Of a stretch of 64,000 bases of DNA, positions 35,693 to 45,311 are shown piece by piece. Both the position numbers and the translations under genes were made by a program. Every line of letters starts with the position of its first letter. Position 1 is the stretch's first letter. The stretch covers positions 22,181 to 86,180 of the forward strand of contig CBIHOZ010000007.1 of NCBI GenBank assembly GCA_966211525.1, written 5' to 3'. This DNA is from Ohtaekwangia sp966211525. Its GTDB lineage: Bacteria > Bacteroidota > Bacteroidia > Cytophagales > Cyclobacteriaceae. The notes beneath the pieces are model-generated. The model saw nothing but the letters and a program-made list of their open reading frames with translations, made no database searches and was not told the DNA's origin.

Positions 35693-36229
35693 TTAGTTTT
35701 TGATCTTATCATTTGGATCACCCAGACCCAACTCGTCTAATACAAAGTCTGTGTAGTCGTAGCGCGGATCGGTATAGATCATCACAAGTTCGCCAGCTTT
35801 ATCAAACACTATTGCCAGGTTGTTTTGCTTGGCTGCCTTGTCCACAGCATCCCACACTTTGTCTTGTATCGGTTTTATTAACTCTTGTTTCTTCAGAAAG
35901 AACAGGCCCCCAAAGCCAAATACTTTCTTCTGATACTCCTTCATCTCAGCTTCCTTTTTCTGGATTGCTGCGGTTCGCTCCTTTCGCATCTCTTCTGTCA
36001 GAAGAACCTGTTCTGCCTGAAGTGCACTATACATCCCCTCAATCTTCTTCGACATGTCCTGGATTTCCTTTTCCCAGGCCTCTGAGAGCTGACCGATTTC
36101 CTCCTGTGCCTTTTTGTATTCAGGCATTTTATTCAGGATGTAATCCGTGTCAATGTACCCGAACCTCTGTGCTTGGACAAAAGTCGAGCCGAAAATGAGA
36201 AAAATAATTGTAATTAAATAAACCCGCAT
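35693..36229 (-). CDS. OmpH/Skp-family periplasmic chaperone (copy 1)
   Basis: 178-aa Skp relative with signal peptide MRVYLITIIFLIFGSTFVQA and the family start RFGYIDTDYILNKMPEYKKA. A charged coiled coil (about 40-110) follows, then a C-terminal segment ending YTDPRYDYTDFVLDELGLG. It lies 2 bp after bamA and 13 bp before a second ompH. Paired ompH genes after bamA are a standing arrangement in Bacteroidota and fit joint supply of barrel proteins to BamA. Confidence 0.92.
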   Translation of the reverse strand: MRVYLITIIFLIFGSTFVQAQRFGYIDTDYILNKMPEYKKAQEEIGQLSEAWEKEIQDMSKKIEGMYSALQAEQVLLTEEMRKERTAAIQKKEAEMKEYQKKVFGFGGLFFLKKQELIKPIQDKVWDAVDKAAKQNNLAIVFDKAGELVMIYTDPRYDYTDFVLDELGLGDPNDKIKN

Positions 36230-36231
36230 AG

Positions 36232-38913
36232 TTATCTGATTTGCTGGCCGATAGTAAAATGGAATTGTGAGCCACTCACAGCGCCTCTGCCATTCAACGG
36301 TACCGGATCAAATCCATATCCCCAGTTCAACCCAATCAATCCGAATGCCGGCATGAATATGCGAGCACCAAAGCCTGCTGACTTGTACAATTTAAACGGA
36401 TTAAAATCATCATAATTGTTCCAGTTGTTACCACCTTCAGCAAAGACAAATCCGTAGATCGTTGCTGCATTTCCGGTTGTAACAGGATAACGCAATTCCA
36501 GCCCCAACTTGTCATAGGCAATACCTCCGGCCAATACACCAGTAGCACTGTTCTGACTTGTATTGTAGTATGGTGGTGTAAGAACGTTGTTCTCGTAACC
36601 TCTTAAGCCGATCACTTCCTGTCCCAACAGGAACGAGTTAAATCCACCGGCCAAACCGTCACCTCCGAGGTAGAATCTTTCAAATGGTCCTATACCGGCT
36701 TTGTCTGTATACTGTCCGATAAATCCGAAGTGCGCTTTCGCCTCGAGAACAAGTTTCTTCTTGTTATCCAACGGCAGATAGTATTTCGCATCGAACATCC
36801 ATTTGTGATATTCAATCCACTTATATCGTTCTGCTGCTTCTGCGGTTGAATAGTCTATATCTCTCCAGAGCGAGAATGGAGGCGTTAATGTGAGGCTCAA
36901 TGAAATAGTGGATCCCTGCGCGGGGTACATCGGATTATCGATGCTGTTACGGGCAAGTGTTGTATTAAATGTAAAGCTGTTCGAAACACCATCGGTATAT
37001 CCTAAACCAGAGTTCCAGTTGTTAAGAATATAGCGCAGGTATGATACCGAATTGGTAAGTGTAAAATAGTTATCAGGCCATTCCAGTAATCGCCCTAAAC
37101 CAACGGATACACTATGCACTTGCAGACGTGAATCGTTGTCGCTGCTGGAGCTGCTTCCATATGGATAACGTTGGAACGAACTGTTAAAGCTCACAGAAAG
37201 TGAATGTGGCTTGCGTCCACCAAGCCATGGCTCCGTAAACGAGAAGCTATAGCTTTGGAAAGATCTACCGTTAGCTTGTGCGCGTAACGATAAACGCTGA
37301 CCATCTCCTACAGGCAACGGTCTCCAGTTGTCGAAGTGCGGTATATTTCGCAGAGAGAAGTTGTTGAATGTTAAACCGAGTGTACCCACAAATCCATAGT
37401 AACCTCCCCAACCACCGGAGAGCTCAACCTGGTCGTTCGACTGTTCTTCAACAGTCCACTCTATATCTACTGTACCTTTTGCAGGGTTTGGCACCAGGTT
37501 CTGTCCTATTTTATCAGGAGCAAAATATCCTAACTGTCCAAGCTTTTGTTGTGTACGGATGATATCTGATCTTCTGAATTTCTGTCCAGGTATAGTGCTC
37601 AGCTCTCTTCGGATAACGTGATCGCTCGTACGATCATTACCTGCTATAGTAACTTCGTTAATTGTGGCTTGCTCACCTTCGAAAATGCGCATCTCAACAT
37701 CAATAGAGTCTCCGGCAACAGCGACCTCCACCGGATTAATACGGAAGAAGAGATAACCATCATCCATGTACAGACCACTGATGTCAAGTCCTTTCGGGTT
37801 GAACTGAAGTTTCTTATCAATAAGCTCTTTGTTATATACATCGCCTTTGCTGATACCCAACACAGCATTCAACTGCTTGTCGGAGTATATATAGTTTCCG
37901 GTCCAGATGATGTTACGGAAATAGTACTTAGGACCTTCGTATACTTTCAGGTCTATATTAATCGTGCGACCATCATTTGCATATACTGTATCCTCCACGA
38001 TGTCGGCATCACGGTATCCTTTCGAGTTGAAATACTCGATGACTTTTTTCTTATCGTCTTCGTAATCAGTCTGAATGAATTTCGAACTGGTGAACAGGTT
38101 GAGCTTAACATTGTCGTTGATAAACTCCTTTACTTCTTTCCAGCTTACTTTATAGCTTGAGTCTGCAAACTCTTTTGGATTCAGATCGATTGCTTCGCGA
38201 ATGATGGTACGGTGTAATGAGAAACGAGGACGCTCGTGTGTACCCTTCATTTTCTTTTTCAGCTTGGCGTCAGTTATACTGTTATTGCCAACAAAAGAAA
38301 TGCGGTTGATCTTAACTTTTGATTTCGGATTAACAGCTATCTTCAACCGTATACCATCGCGGTTAAGTGTATCTTTCTCCTGTACAACTCTTACTTCGGT
38401 GTTGAGAAATCCTTTCTTAACAAAATATTTTTTAACGGCCAGTTCCGTGTTACGGATCATGGCATCATTTACAATCTTCCCACGGATCAGCGTGAGATCT
38501 TCCTTCAATCCACTTTCCTGCGATTTATTTATACCGGTAAAATAGAAACCTGTTAGGCGGGGACGTTCAGCCAACACAATGTTGAGGTATACATCTGTAC
38601 CTTCAACGCGGGCTACCTGTATGGTAACATCGCCTACGAGACCGTGTTTCCAAAGACTGCGGATAGCGTTCGTTATAGCATCGCCGGGAATTTTTATTTT
38701 ATCACCGATCTTCAAACCTGTGAGCGACACCATTGCATTTTTGTCCAGCACGTTCAAGCCGGTAACCTCAATACCCGCGATGGTATATTCTGCCGGGTTG
38801 GCATAGTTCAAATTATTTTCTGTTGCACCGGTTGTATTACCACGCTTTCTGAATTGAGCCCAGGTGTTAGCTGTAATACCAATCAGGATAATCAGAAATA
38901 AAACTTTCTTCAT
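36232..38913 (-). CDS. bamA: Outer-membrane assembly factor BamA
   Basis: Central Omp85 protein of the BAM machine, which inserts beta-barrels into the outer membrane. A signal peptide (MKKVLFLIILIGITANTWAQ) is followed by five POTRA domains (about 45-480; for example ITGVEVTGLN-like IAGIEVTGLNVLD and VNEVTIAGNDRT-like INEVTIAGNDRTSDHVIRRE). The 16-strand barrel covers about 500-893, with a surface-exposed Ser/Asp-rich loop near 590. The start is ATG 38913, which shares a base with the uppS stop (TGATG). The 893-aa length is normal for this phylum. Confidence 0.96.
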   Translation of the reverse strand: MKKVLFLIILIGITANTWAQFRKRGNTTGATENNLNYANPAEYTIAGIEVTGLNVLDKNAMVSLTGLKIGDKIKIPGDAITNAIRSLWKHGLVGDVTIQVARVEGTDVYLNIVLAERPRLTGFYFTGINKSQESGLKEDLTLIRGKIVNDAMIRNTELAVKKYFVKKGFLNTEVRVVQEKDTLNRDGIRLKIAVNPKSKVKINRISFVGNNSITDAKLKKKMKGTHERPRFSLHRTIIREAIDLNPKEFADSSYKVSWKEVKEFINDNVKLNLFTSSKFIQTDYEDDKKKVIEYFNSKGYRDADIVEDTVYANDGRTINIDLKVYEGPKYYFRNIIWTGNYIYSDKQLNAVLGISKGDVYNKELIDKKLQFNPKGLDISGLYMDDGYLFFRINPVEVAVAGDSIDVEMRIFEGEQATINEVTIAGNDRTSDHVIRRELSTIPGQKFRRSDIIRTQQKLGQLGYFAPDKIGQNLVPNPAKGTVDIEWTVEEQSNDQVELSGGWGGYYGFVGTLGLTFNNFSLRNIPHFDNWRPLPVGDGQRLSLRAQANGRSFQSYSFSFTEPWLGGRKPHSLSVSFNSSFQRYPYGSSSSSDNDSRLQVHSVSVGLGRLLEWPDNYFTLTNSVSYLRYILNNWNSGLGYTDGVSNSFTFNTTLARNSIDNPMYPAQGSTISLSLTLTPPFSLWRDIDYSTAEAAERYKWIEYHKWMFDAKYYLPLDNKKKLVLEAKAHFGFIGQYTDKAGIGPFERFYLGGDGLAGGFNSFLLGQEVIGLRGYENNVLTPPYYNTSQNSATGVLAGGIAYDKLGLELRYPVTTGNAATIYGFVFAEGGNNWNNYDDFNPFKLYKSAGFGARIFMPAFGLIGLNWGYGFDPVPLNGRGAVSGSQFHFTIGQQIR

Positions 38914-39665
38914 CAACTTACAGGATTCAATTGTTCGCTTGTCTTTCCAAATCTTCGTTCGCGTTGCTGGTACGACCAGATGGCTTCATACAAATGTTCT
39001 TTTCTGAAGTCTGGCCAAAGTGTGGGTGTGATGTAGAGCTCTGTATAAGCGATCTGCCATAACAAAAAATTGCTGACACGCAGCTCTCCGCTGGTGCGTA
39101 TCAACAGCTCTGGATCTGGGATGCCTGAAGTCTCCAAATAGTTTTCAAAAACCTTCTCATTAATTTCTCCGGGGTTCACTTTTCCTGCCTTCACGTCCTC
39201 AGCCATCTTGTTGATCGCCTTTAGAATCTCCCAGCGACCACTATAGCTTAGCGCCAGGTTCAGAATCATACCTTTGTTATTCTTGGTTTGATCCATCGCC
39301 CATGCGAGATTTTTCTGACAGTCTCCCGGTAGATTGGAGATCTCTCCTATCGTTGAAAGTTTTACCTGATTTTCCTGTAGTGTACCAACCTCAGCCTTCA
39401 GTGTACTCACAAGCAGTTCCATCAGCCCATCCACTTCAGCTTTGGGTCTGTTCCAGTTTTCTGTTGAAAAAGCGTATAAGGTGAGATACTTTATGCCAAG
39501 CTCTCCGCAGCCCTCCGTCACGTCTCTTACAGCTTGAACCGCATTGCGATGACCGAAAATTCGCAGCGCGCCTTTCTTTTTCGCCCAGCGTCCGTTACCA
39601 TCCATGATAACGGCAATGTGTTTCGGCAAATTATTTAAGTCGATATGTTCTTTTAGAGAAGCCAC
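38913..39665 (-). CDS. uppS: Isoprenyl (undecaprenyl) diphosphate synthase
   Basis: Cis-prenyltransferase that builds the undecaprenyl carrier lipid for peptidoglycan and surface glycans. The hallmark HIAVIMDGNGRWAKKKG with the catalytic Asp is near residue 20, followed by LTLYAFSTENWNRP and the C-terminal RTSGELRVSNFLLWQIAYTEL. It is 250 aa. The start is GTG, since no ATG precedes the catalytic motif. It is directly coupled to bamA. A CAAAAGTA at 39673-39680 reads TACTTTTG on this strand and may add an internal promoter. Confidence 0.95.
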   Translation of the reverse strand: MASLKEHIDLNNLPKHIAVIMDGNGRWAKKKGALRIFGHRNAVQAVRDVTEGCGELGIKYLTLYAFSTENWNRPKAEVDGLMELLVSTLKAEVGTLQENQVKLSTIGEISNLPGDCQKNLAWAMDQTKNNKGMILNLALSYSGRWEILKAINKMAEDVKAGKVNPGEINEKVFENYLETSGIPDPELLIRTSGELRVSNFLLWQIAYTELYITPTLWPDFRKEHLYEAIWSYQQRERRFGKTSEQLNPVS

Positions 39666-39723
39666 AGGAGGCCAAAAGTAGTAAAAAGGGTATTGGGTTA
39701 AAAGCGCTGAAAGCGTTGTACTA

Positions 39724-40413
39724 CTATTTGTATGGATTTTTAGGACAAGGGATGTCGTAAAACGTTCTTGTGATGCTGATACCTAGAAAATAGTAGACAT
39801 CATTATCGTTCGGATTGCCATACTTAAAGTTTTTGTAGCGTTGATCACCGGCCGAAACGTTGTCGAGGTAATCAAAAAATGTTTTCCGAACACCAAACTC
39901 CAAACCGAAATACCACTTGGGTGTATATACATACTTAATGCCCACGCCAAACGGAATCACCGCCTGCACGTTACTGTACTCAGCTGTTTTCTCGGCATTG
40001 CCCGAAAAACTGAACAACCCAAGACCACCAAAAAGATATGGAGTAAAACGAACAAAACGTTTGGTATCACGCCAGTTTAAAAAATGATACTCCATCACCG
40101 TAGAAGCCTCCATGACGAACAGGTCGAATGAAGCATCGCGCTTTGACGCGAAGGCATCGATCGGTTTTTCGGAAGCACTCAACTGGCCCCCCGTGAGCGC
40201 TGCACGGAAGCTGACAACATTGCTGAGGTTGGAGCGATAGAAGGCTGTTACTGCCGGCCTTGAATATTTAAAGTTGTACGTTCTTACCAGATCTCCGGTA
40301 TAGTTGAATGTTCCTATTCCAAATCCTACTTCGGAGCGTTGAGCCAAGGCTGTTACTGCACTTAGCAAAATTATTCCAACTACTATAGACAACCGGCTGG
40401 CAAAAATCATCAT
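39724..40413 (-). CDS. porG: PorG-like outer-membrane beta-barrel (DUF6089 family)
   Basis: Likely counterpart of T9SS protein PorG, an outer-membrane barrel that ties the PorKN ring to the membrane in Porphyromonas. A signal peptide ends TALAQ, followed by EVGFGIGTFNYTGDL, which is typical of the family, and alternating amphipathic strands such as FTPYLFGGLGLFSF and YFGLEFGVRKTFFDYLD. It ends with a barrel-type strand. The 229-aa length and the place just upstream of uppS-bamA-ompH match the porG locus. It overlaps the upstream paralogue by 4 bp. Confidence 0.82.
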   Translation of the reverse strand: MMIFASRLSIVVGIILLSAVTALAQRSEVGFGIGTFNYTGDLVRTYNFKYSRPAVTAFYRSNLSNVVSFRAALTGGQLSASEKPIDAFASKRDASFDLFVMEASTVMEYHFLNWRDTKRFVRFTPYLFGGLGLFSFSGNAEKTAEYSNVQAVIPFGVGIKYVYTPKWYFGLEFGVRKTFFDYLDNVSAGDQRYKNFKYGNPNDNDVYYFLGISITRTFYDIPCPKNPYK

Positions 40414-41480
40414 CTGAATTTAGCTCTATGGAAAGATTTACCTAGTATATATGTAAGCTTTATCGATGTCACCATAAATATATCTTTGTCATTCTTGCTA
40501 CCTCTCATGTTTGTATTGCCTTTGGCATCGGTATATTCTTCACCGTAGCCAGACACTACATTATAAGATTGTCCGTCTCTACCAACATACGTATGATCGC
40601 CCGGTAATATTTCACCGGTTCTATAAGACATCGCTTTCGCGAGTTCGTTGTTACCAAATACGCCCAGATCTACATAGCTCTTGCTTACATCATCGATGTA
40701 GTCTGTGAACAAGTACCTGAACCCGATCTCTGCAGAAAGGTCAAGCACTTCGTTGAGTCTAAAACGCGCGCCAATACCAAATGGTATAGAGATCTGAATT
40801 CTTTTATAAGGTTTTATTCCGTAGTTGGCGTCACCCTCCTGAAGTGTAGAGTGTTGACCCTCGGTGCCGAGCGGCTGAAGATCTATCCACTTACCCGCTT
40901 CAGGCAATGGATTACCCTGCAGATCGGTGTCTGGCGCCTGAGCCTGTGGGTTATGATGGAACACAGCAATACCTGCACATGCATATGGAGTCCAAGCAAC
41001 GCGACTGATGTAGGTCGCCTGGTTTTCAAACAAGTCCATGCTGGCAACAACCGAAAGTTCTTTTATGCGATTACGGAAAGAAAGATTTCTCTTGAATCGA
41101 TAGATACCATTATCAAGATCACCCGGATCTGCAGACTCAATATCAGCACCTTTTAACGTTCCATACATGAAGGAAGCTGTCAGTGTATAACGTGGTCCAA
41201 AGCGATGTGCAAAGGAAAGACCTATAGCAGGTCGTGTAAATGAAATGTCAGTACTGAAACGATTTGGTTTTGGCGATAGGTCTCCGTAGTAATTCAAAGC
41301 GTTGATGGAAACACCAACCATGCTATACACTTTTTCTTTACCGAACCAGGATTTACGACCGCGGTAAGTCATCATTCGCTTATTGTTTCTCTTGATTGAC
41401 CGGCGGTTCATTTGGGCAATGGCGTCCTCCGCTCCGAGCGCGAATACGAATGTGATTAAGACCAAGAATAGCTTTCTCAT
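40410..41480 (-). CDS. Second DUF6089/PorG-like beta-barrel protein
   Basis: 356-aa exported protein with a signal peptide (about 1-22), then a basic stretch NRRSIKRNNKRMMTYRGRK. The PorG-like start VYSMVGVSINALNYYGDLSP leads into barrel strands (YTLTASFMYGTLKG, GIGARFRLNEVLDLSAEIGFRYLFTDYIDD) shared with the downstream gene. It is longer by loop insertions. It overlaps the porG start by 4 bp (ATGA), so the two are translated together. It is probably an outer-membrane partner of the same system; its own role is unknown. Confidence 0.75.
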   Translation of the reverse strand: MRKLFLVLITFVFALGAEDAIAQMNRRSIKRNNKRMMTYRGRKSWFGKEKVYSMVGVSINALNYYGDLSPKPNRFSTDISFTRPAIGLSFAHRFGPRYTLTASFMYGTLKGADIESADPGDLDNGIYRFKRNLSFRNRIKELSVVASMDLFENQATYISRVAWTPYACAGIAVFHHNPQAQAPDTDLQGNPLPEAGKWIDLQPLGTEGQHSTLQEGDANYGIKPYKRIQISIPFGIGARFRLNEVLDLSAEIGFRYLFTDYIDDVSKSYVDLGVFGNNELAKAMSYRTGEILPGDHTYVGRDGQSYNVVSGYGEEYTDAKGNTNMRGSKNDKDIFMVTSIKLTYILGKSFHRAKFR

Positions 41481-41518
41481 GAATAAGTCTATAGATCAGT
41501 GAATTACAAAAGTAAATA

Positions 41519-42394
41519 TTAATTCCGAATGTCTAACCCCCAGTTTAGTTTTTGACGAAGCGTTTTGAAGTAATGTTGACCCTCTAATTGTATCAGTTTT
41601 ACCTTAAAATCGGCTTTCGATACCCTTAATTTAATGGTTGCATCAACAGAAGCCACACGTGAATCGAGTGATACTAAAAATTTTTTGCTTCTTCCTTCAA
41701 CACCGAAAGTAATTTCAGATTCATCGGCCACTACGATGGGACGAACCGTAAGATTATGCGGACTAACAGGTGTTATTACAAAATTACCGGAACGTGGAAA
41801 TATCAATGGACCACCACAACTTAATGAGTAACCGGTTGAGCCGGTTGGTGTTGCTACTATAATTCCGTCTGCCCAATACGAATTTAAAAACTCACCGTCA
41901 ATATAGGTATGGATGGTGATCATCGAAGAACTGTCTTTCTTTACAATGGTAACATCGTTCAACGCGAAGTTGAGATTGCCGAATACATCCTGATTGGTTT
42001 CAAGCTTCAACACAGAACGCAAATCAATTTTGTAATTGCCTTCGCATACTTTCGTTACAGCCTGCTCTACTTCTTCTTTGCTGTTGGTTGCCAGAAAGCC
42101 CAGGCGCCCCGTATTTATACCCAGCACCGGAATTTCTTCTTTACCTATATGCGTTACTGAATCCAGCAACGTGCCATCACCACCAACACTCACCATGGCG
42201 GTGACACCGGTAAGCGGGTCGCCCGTGTTGAAAGTATCAAACTTGATATTTTTAAAACCCGGAGTACGGAGGTACTTGCTGAATTTTTCTGAAACCAGGA
42301 TCTCGGAATTGTACTGCTGCAAGACTTCAAAAATACGGGCAATAAAGGGTGCTGTCTGGCGATTGAATTCCTTTCCATGTACAGCAATGCGCAT
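41519..42394 (-). CDS. nadK: NAD kinase
   Basis: Makes NADP from NAD and ATP. The GGDGTLL motif (VSVGGDGTLLDSV, near residue 75) carries the catalytic Asp; NTGRLGFLA, then DGIIVATPTGSTGYSLSCGGP and SPHNLTVRPIVV are family signatures. The 291-aa length is normal. First gene of the nadK, DUF6089, porG, uppS, bamA, ompH, ompH run, 38 bp before the next gene. A TACTTTTG box (41514-41507, minus) in its 3' end may start a second transcript for the envelope genes. Confidence 0.95.
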   Translation of the reverse strand: MRIAVHGKEFNRQTAPFIARIFEVLQQYNSEILVSEKFSKYLRTPGFKNIKFDTFNTGDPLTGVTAMVSVGGDGTLLDSVTHIGKEEIPVLGINTGRLGFLATNSKEEVEQAVTKVCEGNYKIDLRSVLKLETNQDVFGNLNFALNDVTIVKKDSSSMITIHTYIDGEFLNSYWADGIIVATPTGSTGYSLSCGGPLIFPRSGNFVITPVSPHNLTVRPIVVADESEITFGVEGRSKKFLVSLDSRVASVDATIKLRVSKADFKVKLIQLEGQHYFKTLRQKLNWGLDIRN

Positions 42395-42523
42395 GACGTT
42401 CTGGTTTAAGTTTTCGTGTGAAGTCTTCTTTTCATCTTAAAGATAGAAACGCCAGACAACGGAACAAAAACTTAGCGATGCTTAATGCAACGCAATCGTT
42501 ACTTTTATTTCAAAACTTTGTGA

Positions 42524-43354
42524 TTAGTCTTTCTTCAGGAGTAAAGAAGCCCATGTTTCGCGCTCATCGCGACTGACTTCTTTCAAATTATAGGTTGAGC
42601 CTTCTTTTAACAGGTCCGCTATATCATGGGTATAAAATCCGCTTAATAAAAGTAAACCTCCCGGAACGAGATACTCCTGGTATAGCTTTATCTCTTCCAG
42701 CAAAACGTTCTTGTTGATGTTTGCCAGAACGATGTCGAACGTACCGCTGATATTTACTTCGCTGAGTTTACCTTGCTGCAGAGAGATGTTGTTACAGTTA
42801 TTTACTTCAATATTCTCCTGGCCGTTAACAACGCTCCATTCATCAATATCAAATGCTACAACTTCTTTTGCACCACGCTTCGATGCCATGATGGAAAGTA
42901 TAGCGGTTCCACAACCAGCATCCATTACTCGTTTGTCCTGATGATCAATATCCATCTGCGCCTTCACCATCAGGTATGTGGTTTGGTGATGACCTGTTCC
43001 GAACGACATCTTCGGAGTGATGGTAATTACATAGGGATATTCTTTGTCGATCTTGTGGAACTCGGCACGGATCAAACATCTGTCATCAACAATAATGGGT
43101 TGATAACTTTTCTCCCACTCTTCATTCCAGTTTTGTTTCTCGATACGATCCTGGTAAAAAATGAGTGGAGTCTGATCGCTATACCGGTCTTTTATATACT
43201 GCAGTTGTTCCTTATCAAACTTCTCCAGTTCAACATACGCTTCGAATCCTTTATCTGTTTCCATAAAAGTATCGAAGCCCGCCTCCGCGATCTCGGCCAT
43301 CAGGATTTCAGCAAAATCAGAATTGCAAATTACTTGGAGGCGGGTATAGTACAT
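42524..43354 (-). CDS. prmA: Ribosomal protein L11 methyltransferase
   Basis: SAM-dependent enzyme that methylates ribosomal protein uL11. The N-terminal substrate domain (1-100) is followed by the methyltransferase with KMSFGTGHHQTTYLM, the SAM loop DAGCGTAILSIMAS, and VLANINKNVLLEEI (NxN-type active site). The 276-aa length is usual. It follows tpiA by 15 bp on the same strand, a frequent arrangement in this phylum, and is probably co-transcribed with it. Confidence 0.94.
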   Translation of the reverse strand: MYYTRLQVICNSDFAEILMAEIAEAGFDTFMETDKGFEAYVELEKFDKEQLQYIKDRYSDQTPLIFYQDRIEKQNWNEEWEKSYQPIIVDDRCLIRAEFHKIDKEYPYVITITPKMSFGTGHHQTTYLMVKAQMDIDHQDKRVMDAGCGTAILSIMASKRGAKEVVAFDIDEWSVVNGQENIEVNNCNNISLQQGKLSEVNISGTFDIVLANINKNVLLEEIKLYQEYLVPGGLLLLSGFYTHDIADLLKEGSTYNLKEVSRDERETWASLLLKKD

Positions 43355-43369
43355 AGTTGAAAAATCGAA

Positions 43370-44131
43370 TTACGCGCCTTTAATAACTTCTGTAAATTCT
43401 CTTGACTTCAGTGATGCTCCACCTACAAGGCCACCATCTACATCGGGGCAAGCGAAAAGCTCTTTTGCGTTGGCAGCGTTAACACTACCTCCGTATAAAA
43501 TGGCAACTGCATCTGCAACGGACTGGCCATACTTCGAAGCAATGTGTTTACGGATCACTTCGTGCATATCCTGCGCCTGTTGTGCCGAAGCTGTTTTACC
43601 AGTACCAATGGCCCACACCGGTTCGTAAGCAATCACAATTGTTTTTATAACATCACCACTCAGGTGGAATAAACTTTCTTCAACTTGTTTTTTTACGAGC
43701 GCTTCATGTCCGTTGCTCTCGCGTACTTCAAGCGGCTCACCGCAGCAGTAGATAGGAATCAAACCATGCTTCAGCGCTACATCAACTTTCTTCGCCAGTA
43801 ATTTTCCATCTTCACCAAAGTACTGTCTGCGCTCACTGTGACCCAGAATAACATACGGTACACCGAGTGATTTCAGCATAGGAGCCGATACTTCACCGGT
43901 ATATGCACCAGACTCATGCTCGCTGCAGTTCTGCGCACCTATAGCTATACGGTTGTTGTTACCTAATTGGTTTTTGATGGGTAACAGGTAGGGAAACGGA
44001 ACACAAAAAATTACTTTTACATCACCCTTTACTTCATCGGCAACCATACCTGTTATTTCAGACGCAAGTATATTTGCTTCTTCGAGTGTCTTGTTCATCT
44101 TCCAGTTACCGGCTACAATTTTCTGGCGCAT
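43370..44131 (-). CDS. tpiA: Triose-phosphate isomerase
   Basis: Glycolytic TIM-barrel enzyme interconverting dihydroxyacetone phosphate and glyceraldehyde 3-phosphate. The active site is complete: N and K in AGNWKMNK (residues 7-14), the electrophilic His in ILGHSERRQYFGE and the catalytic Glu in AYEPVWAIGTGKTAS. The phosphate loop LYGGSVNAAN closes the site. The 253-aa length is standard. A CAAAGATA (44171-44178), TATCTTTG on this strand, is a good -7 box about 40 nt upstream. Confidence 0.97.
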   Translation of the reverse strand: MRQKIVAGNWKMNKTLEEANILASEITGMVADEVKGDVKVIFCVPFPYLLPIKNQLGNNNRIAIGAQNCSEHESGAYTGEVSAPMLKSLGVPYVILGHSERRQYFGEDGKLLAKKVDVALKHGLIPIYCCGEPLEVRESNGHEALVKKQVEESLFHLSGDVIKTIVIAYEPVWAIGTGKTASAQQAQDMHEVIRKHIASKYGQSVADAVAILYGGSVNAANAKELFACPDVDGGLVGGASLKSREFTEVIKGA

Positions 44132-44225
44132 AGTGTTTTGATATTAAGGTTGAATTTTTTCTAAAGGCTCCAAAGATAGGATTAGAAAGCTTAAAGTTAA
44201 AAGCAGAAGTATAAAGCTTCCGTTT

Positions 44226-45239
44226 CTATCTTCTCTCCGGTTTATAGTGCGACTCTTTAAAGAGTTGCTGTGCATTGGCCGTGTTCATAAGCTGAGGCAG
44301 TGTTACATCCGGATGTGACTCCATATATTTGTTCACGATGCGCCAGCCTACCCATTGTCCTATTCGTCCCGGACACTTTTCACCAACCTGGATCGTAACG
44401 GGGCGCTCGCCCAGGTAATCTTTTTTTACAACGTGACTTGTTGCAAACAACACGTTACTCTCTATGAAGCGCGCCCAGATCAGATCTTCATTCGCGCGCG
44501 AGCCTCTTATTTCCTCAGGAGTATACCATATCAATGTACTGTCGGGTGTACAGGGCAGCATGTGTTTGGCAAAGTAAAATGCCTTGCCATACGCCACCAT
44601 ATCAGCCAGCACCGTTTTATCCTTCATATCGGTTCTGTTGAACTTGCCATCTATACCATAGATAAGCATAGCCGATGGAAGGATATCATCGGGATCGTAC
44701 TTCCGCAATATATAGTTATATACATTCTTCGGGCGATACTTGGCGCCTCGGCCCAAATAAAAATCAAGACTTACAATAATGAGCGAGTCTGTTACGAGCA
44801 TATCCGTATCAAGGCCAGTAATTATAGTTTGGATACGCGGGGGCGTAAAGTCAGGATAATAATATTTTACATTGGAGAACGCTGCTTCAAACTCAGCTTT
44901 CAATCCGGAGCCCTCACCAAATACACGTTTTGTTTCAGACAATAATGTATCGAAGTGGGGGTTGTTAAATCGGCCGTATAGCTCATCAAGAAAAACAGAG
45001 TCGCCCGGGTATTCGGTTCTTCTGAACATATAGTCGCGGATCAGCGGTTGCTTTGTAAAGAATGCTACCAGGGCATCTTTACTTTTTATATTCACGATGG
45101 AGTCCTGAAGCTGCTCGAGTGTTACCGTTACTTTACTGCCGGATGTTTCCGGTTTAAAGACACATTCGTCCTGCTCATCCTTTGTACAACCGGCTGCCAC
45201 GAGTATAAGCAATACAGCAGCGAGCAATGATCTGTTCAT
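44226..45239 (-). CDS. gldB: Gliding motility lipoprotein GldB
   Basis: Envelope lipoprotein needed for gliding in Flavobacterium. A lipoprotein signal with lipobox LVAAGC puts the lipid Cys at C18. Family features are TPPRIQTIITGLDTDM, SLDFYLGRGAKYRP, and the C-terminal GEKCPGRIGQWVGWRIVNKYME. It is 337 aa, similar to known GldB. The other core gld genes (gldC usually next to it) are not adjacent. With porG at 40 kb it indicates a gliding/T9SS lifestyle. It is a single gene; the upstream 72 bp start with a GTGTTTACGTT motif also seen at 28.5 kb. Confidence 0.87.
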   Translation of the reverse strand: MNRSLLAAVLLILVAAGCTKDEQDECVFKPETSGSKVTVTLEQLQDSIVNIKSKDALVAFFTKQPLIRDYMFRRTEYPGDSVFLDELYGRFNNPHFDTLLSETKRVFGEGSGLKAEFEAAFSNVKYYYPDFTPPRIQTIITGLDTDMLVTDSLIIVSLDFYLGRGAKYRPKNVYNYILRKYDPDDILPSAMLIYGIDGKFNRTDMKDKTVLADMVAYGKAFYFAKHMLPCTPDSTLIWYTPEEIRGSRANEDLIWARFIESNVLFATSHVVKKDYLGERPVTIQVGEKCPGRIGQWVGWRIVNKYMESHPDVTLPQLMNTANAQQLFKESHYKPERR

Positions 45240-45311
45240 GTGTTTACGTTCTTAATTTGCTGCGAAGATCGAATTTTTTACAACATGAAGAACAACGGGT
45301 AAGCTTTCGCT

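Noticed and set aside
42773..43360. 195-aa plus-strand frame opposite prmA
   Set aside because: prmA on the minus strand has complete motifs and operon context with tpiA; the antisense frame has none.
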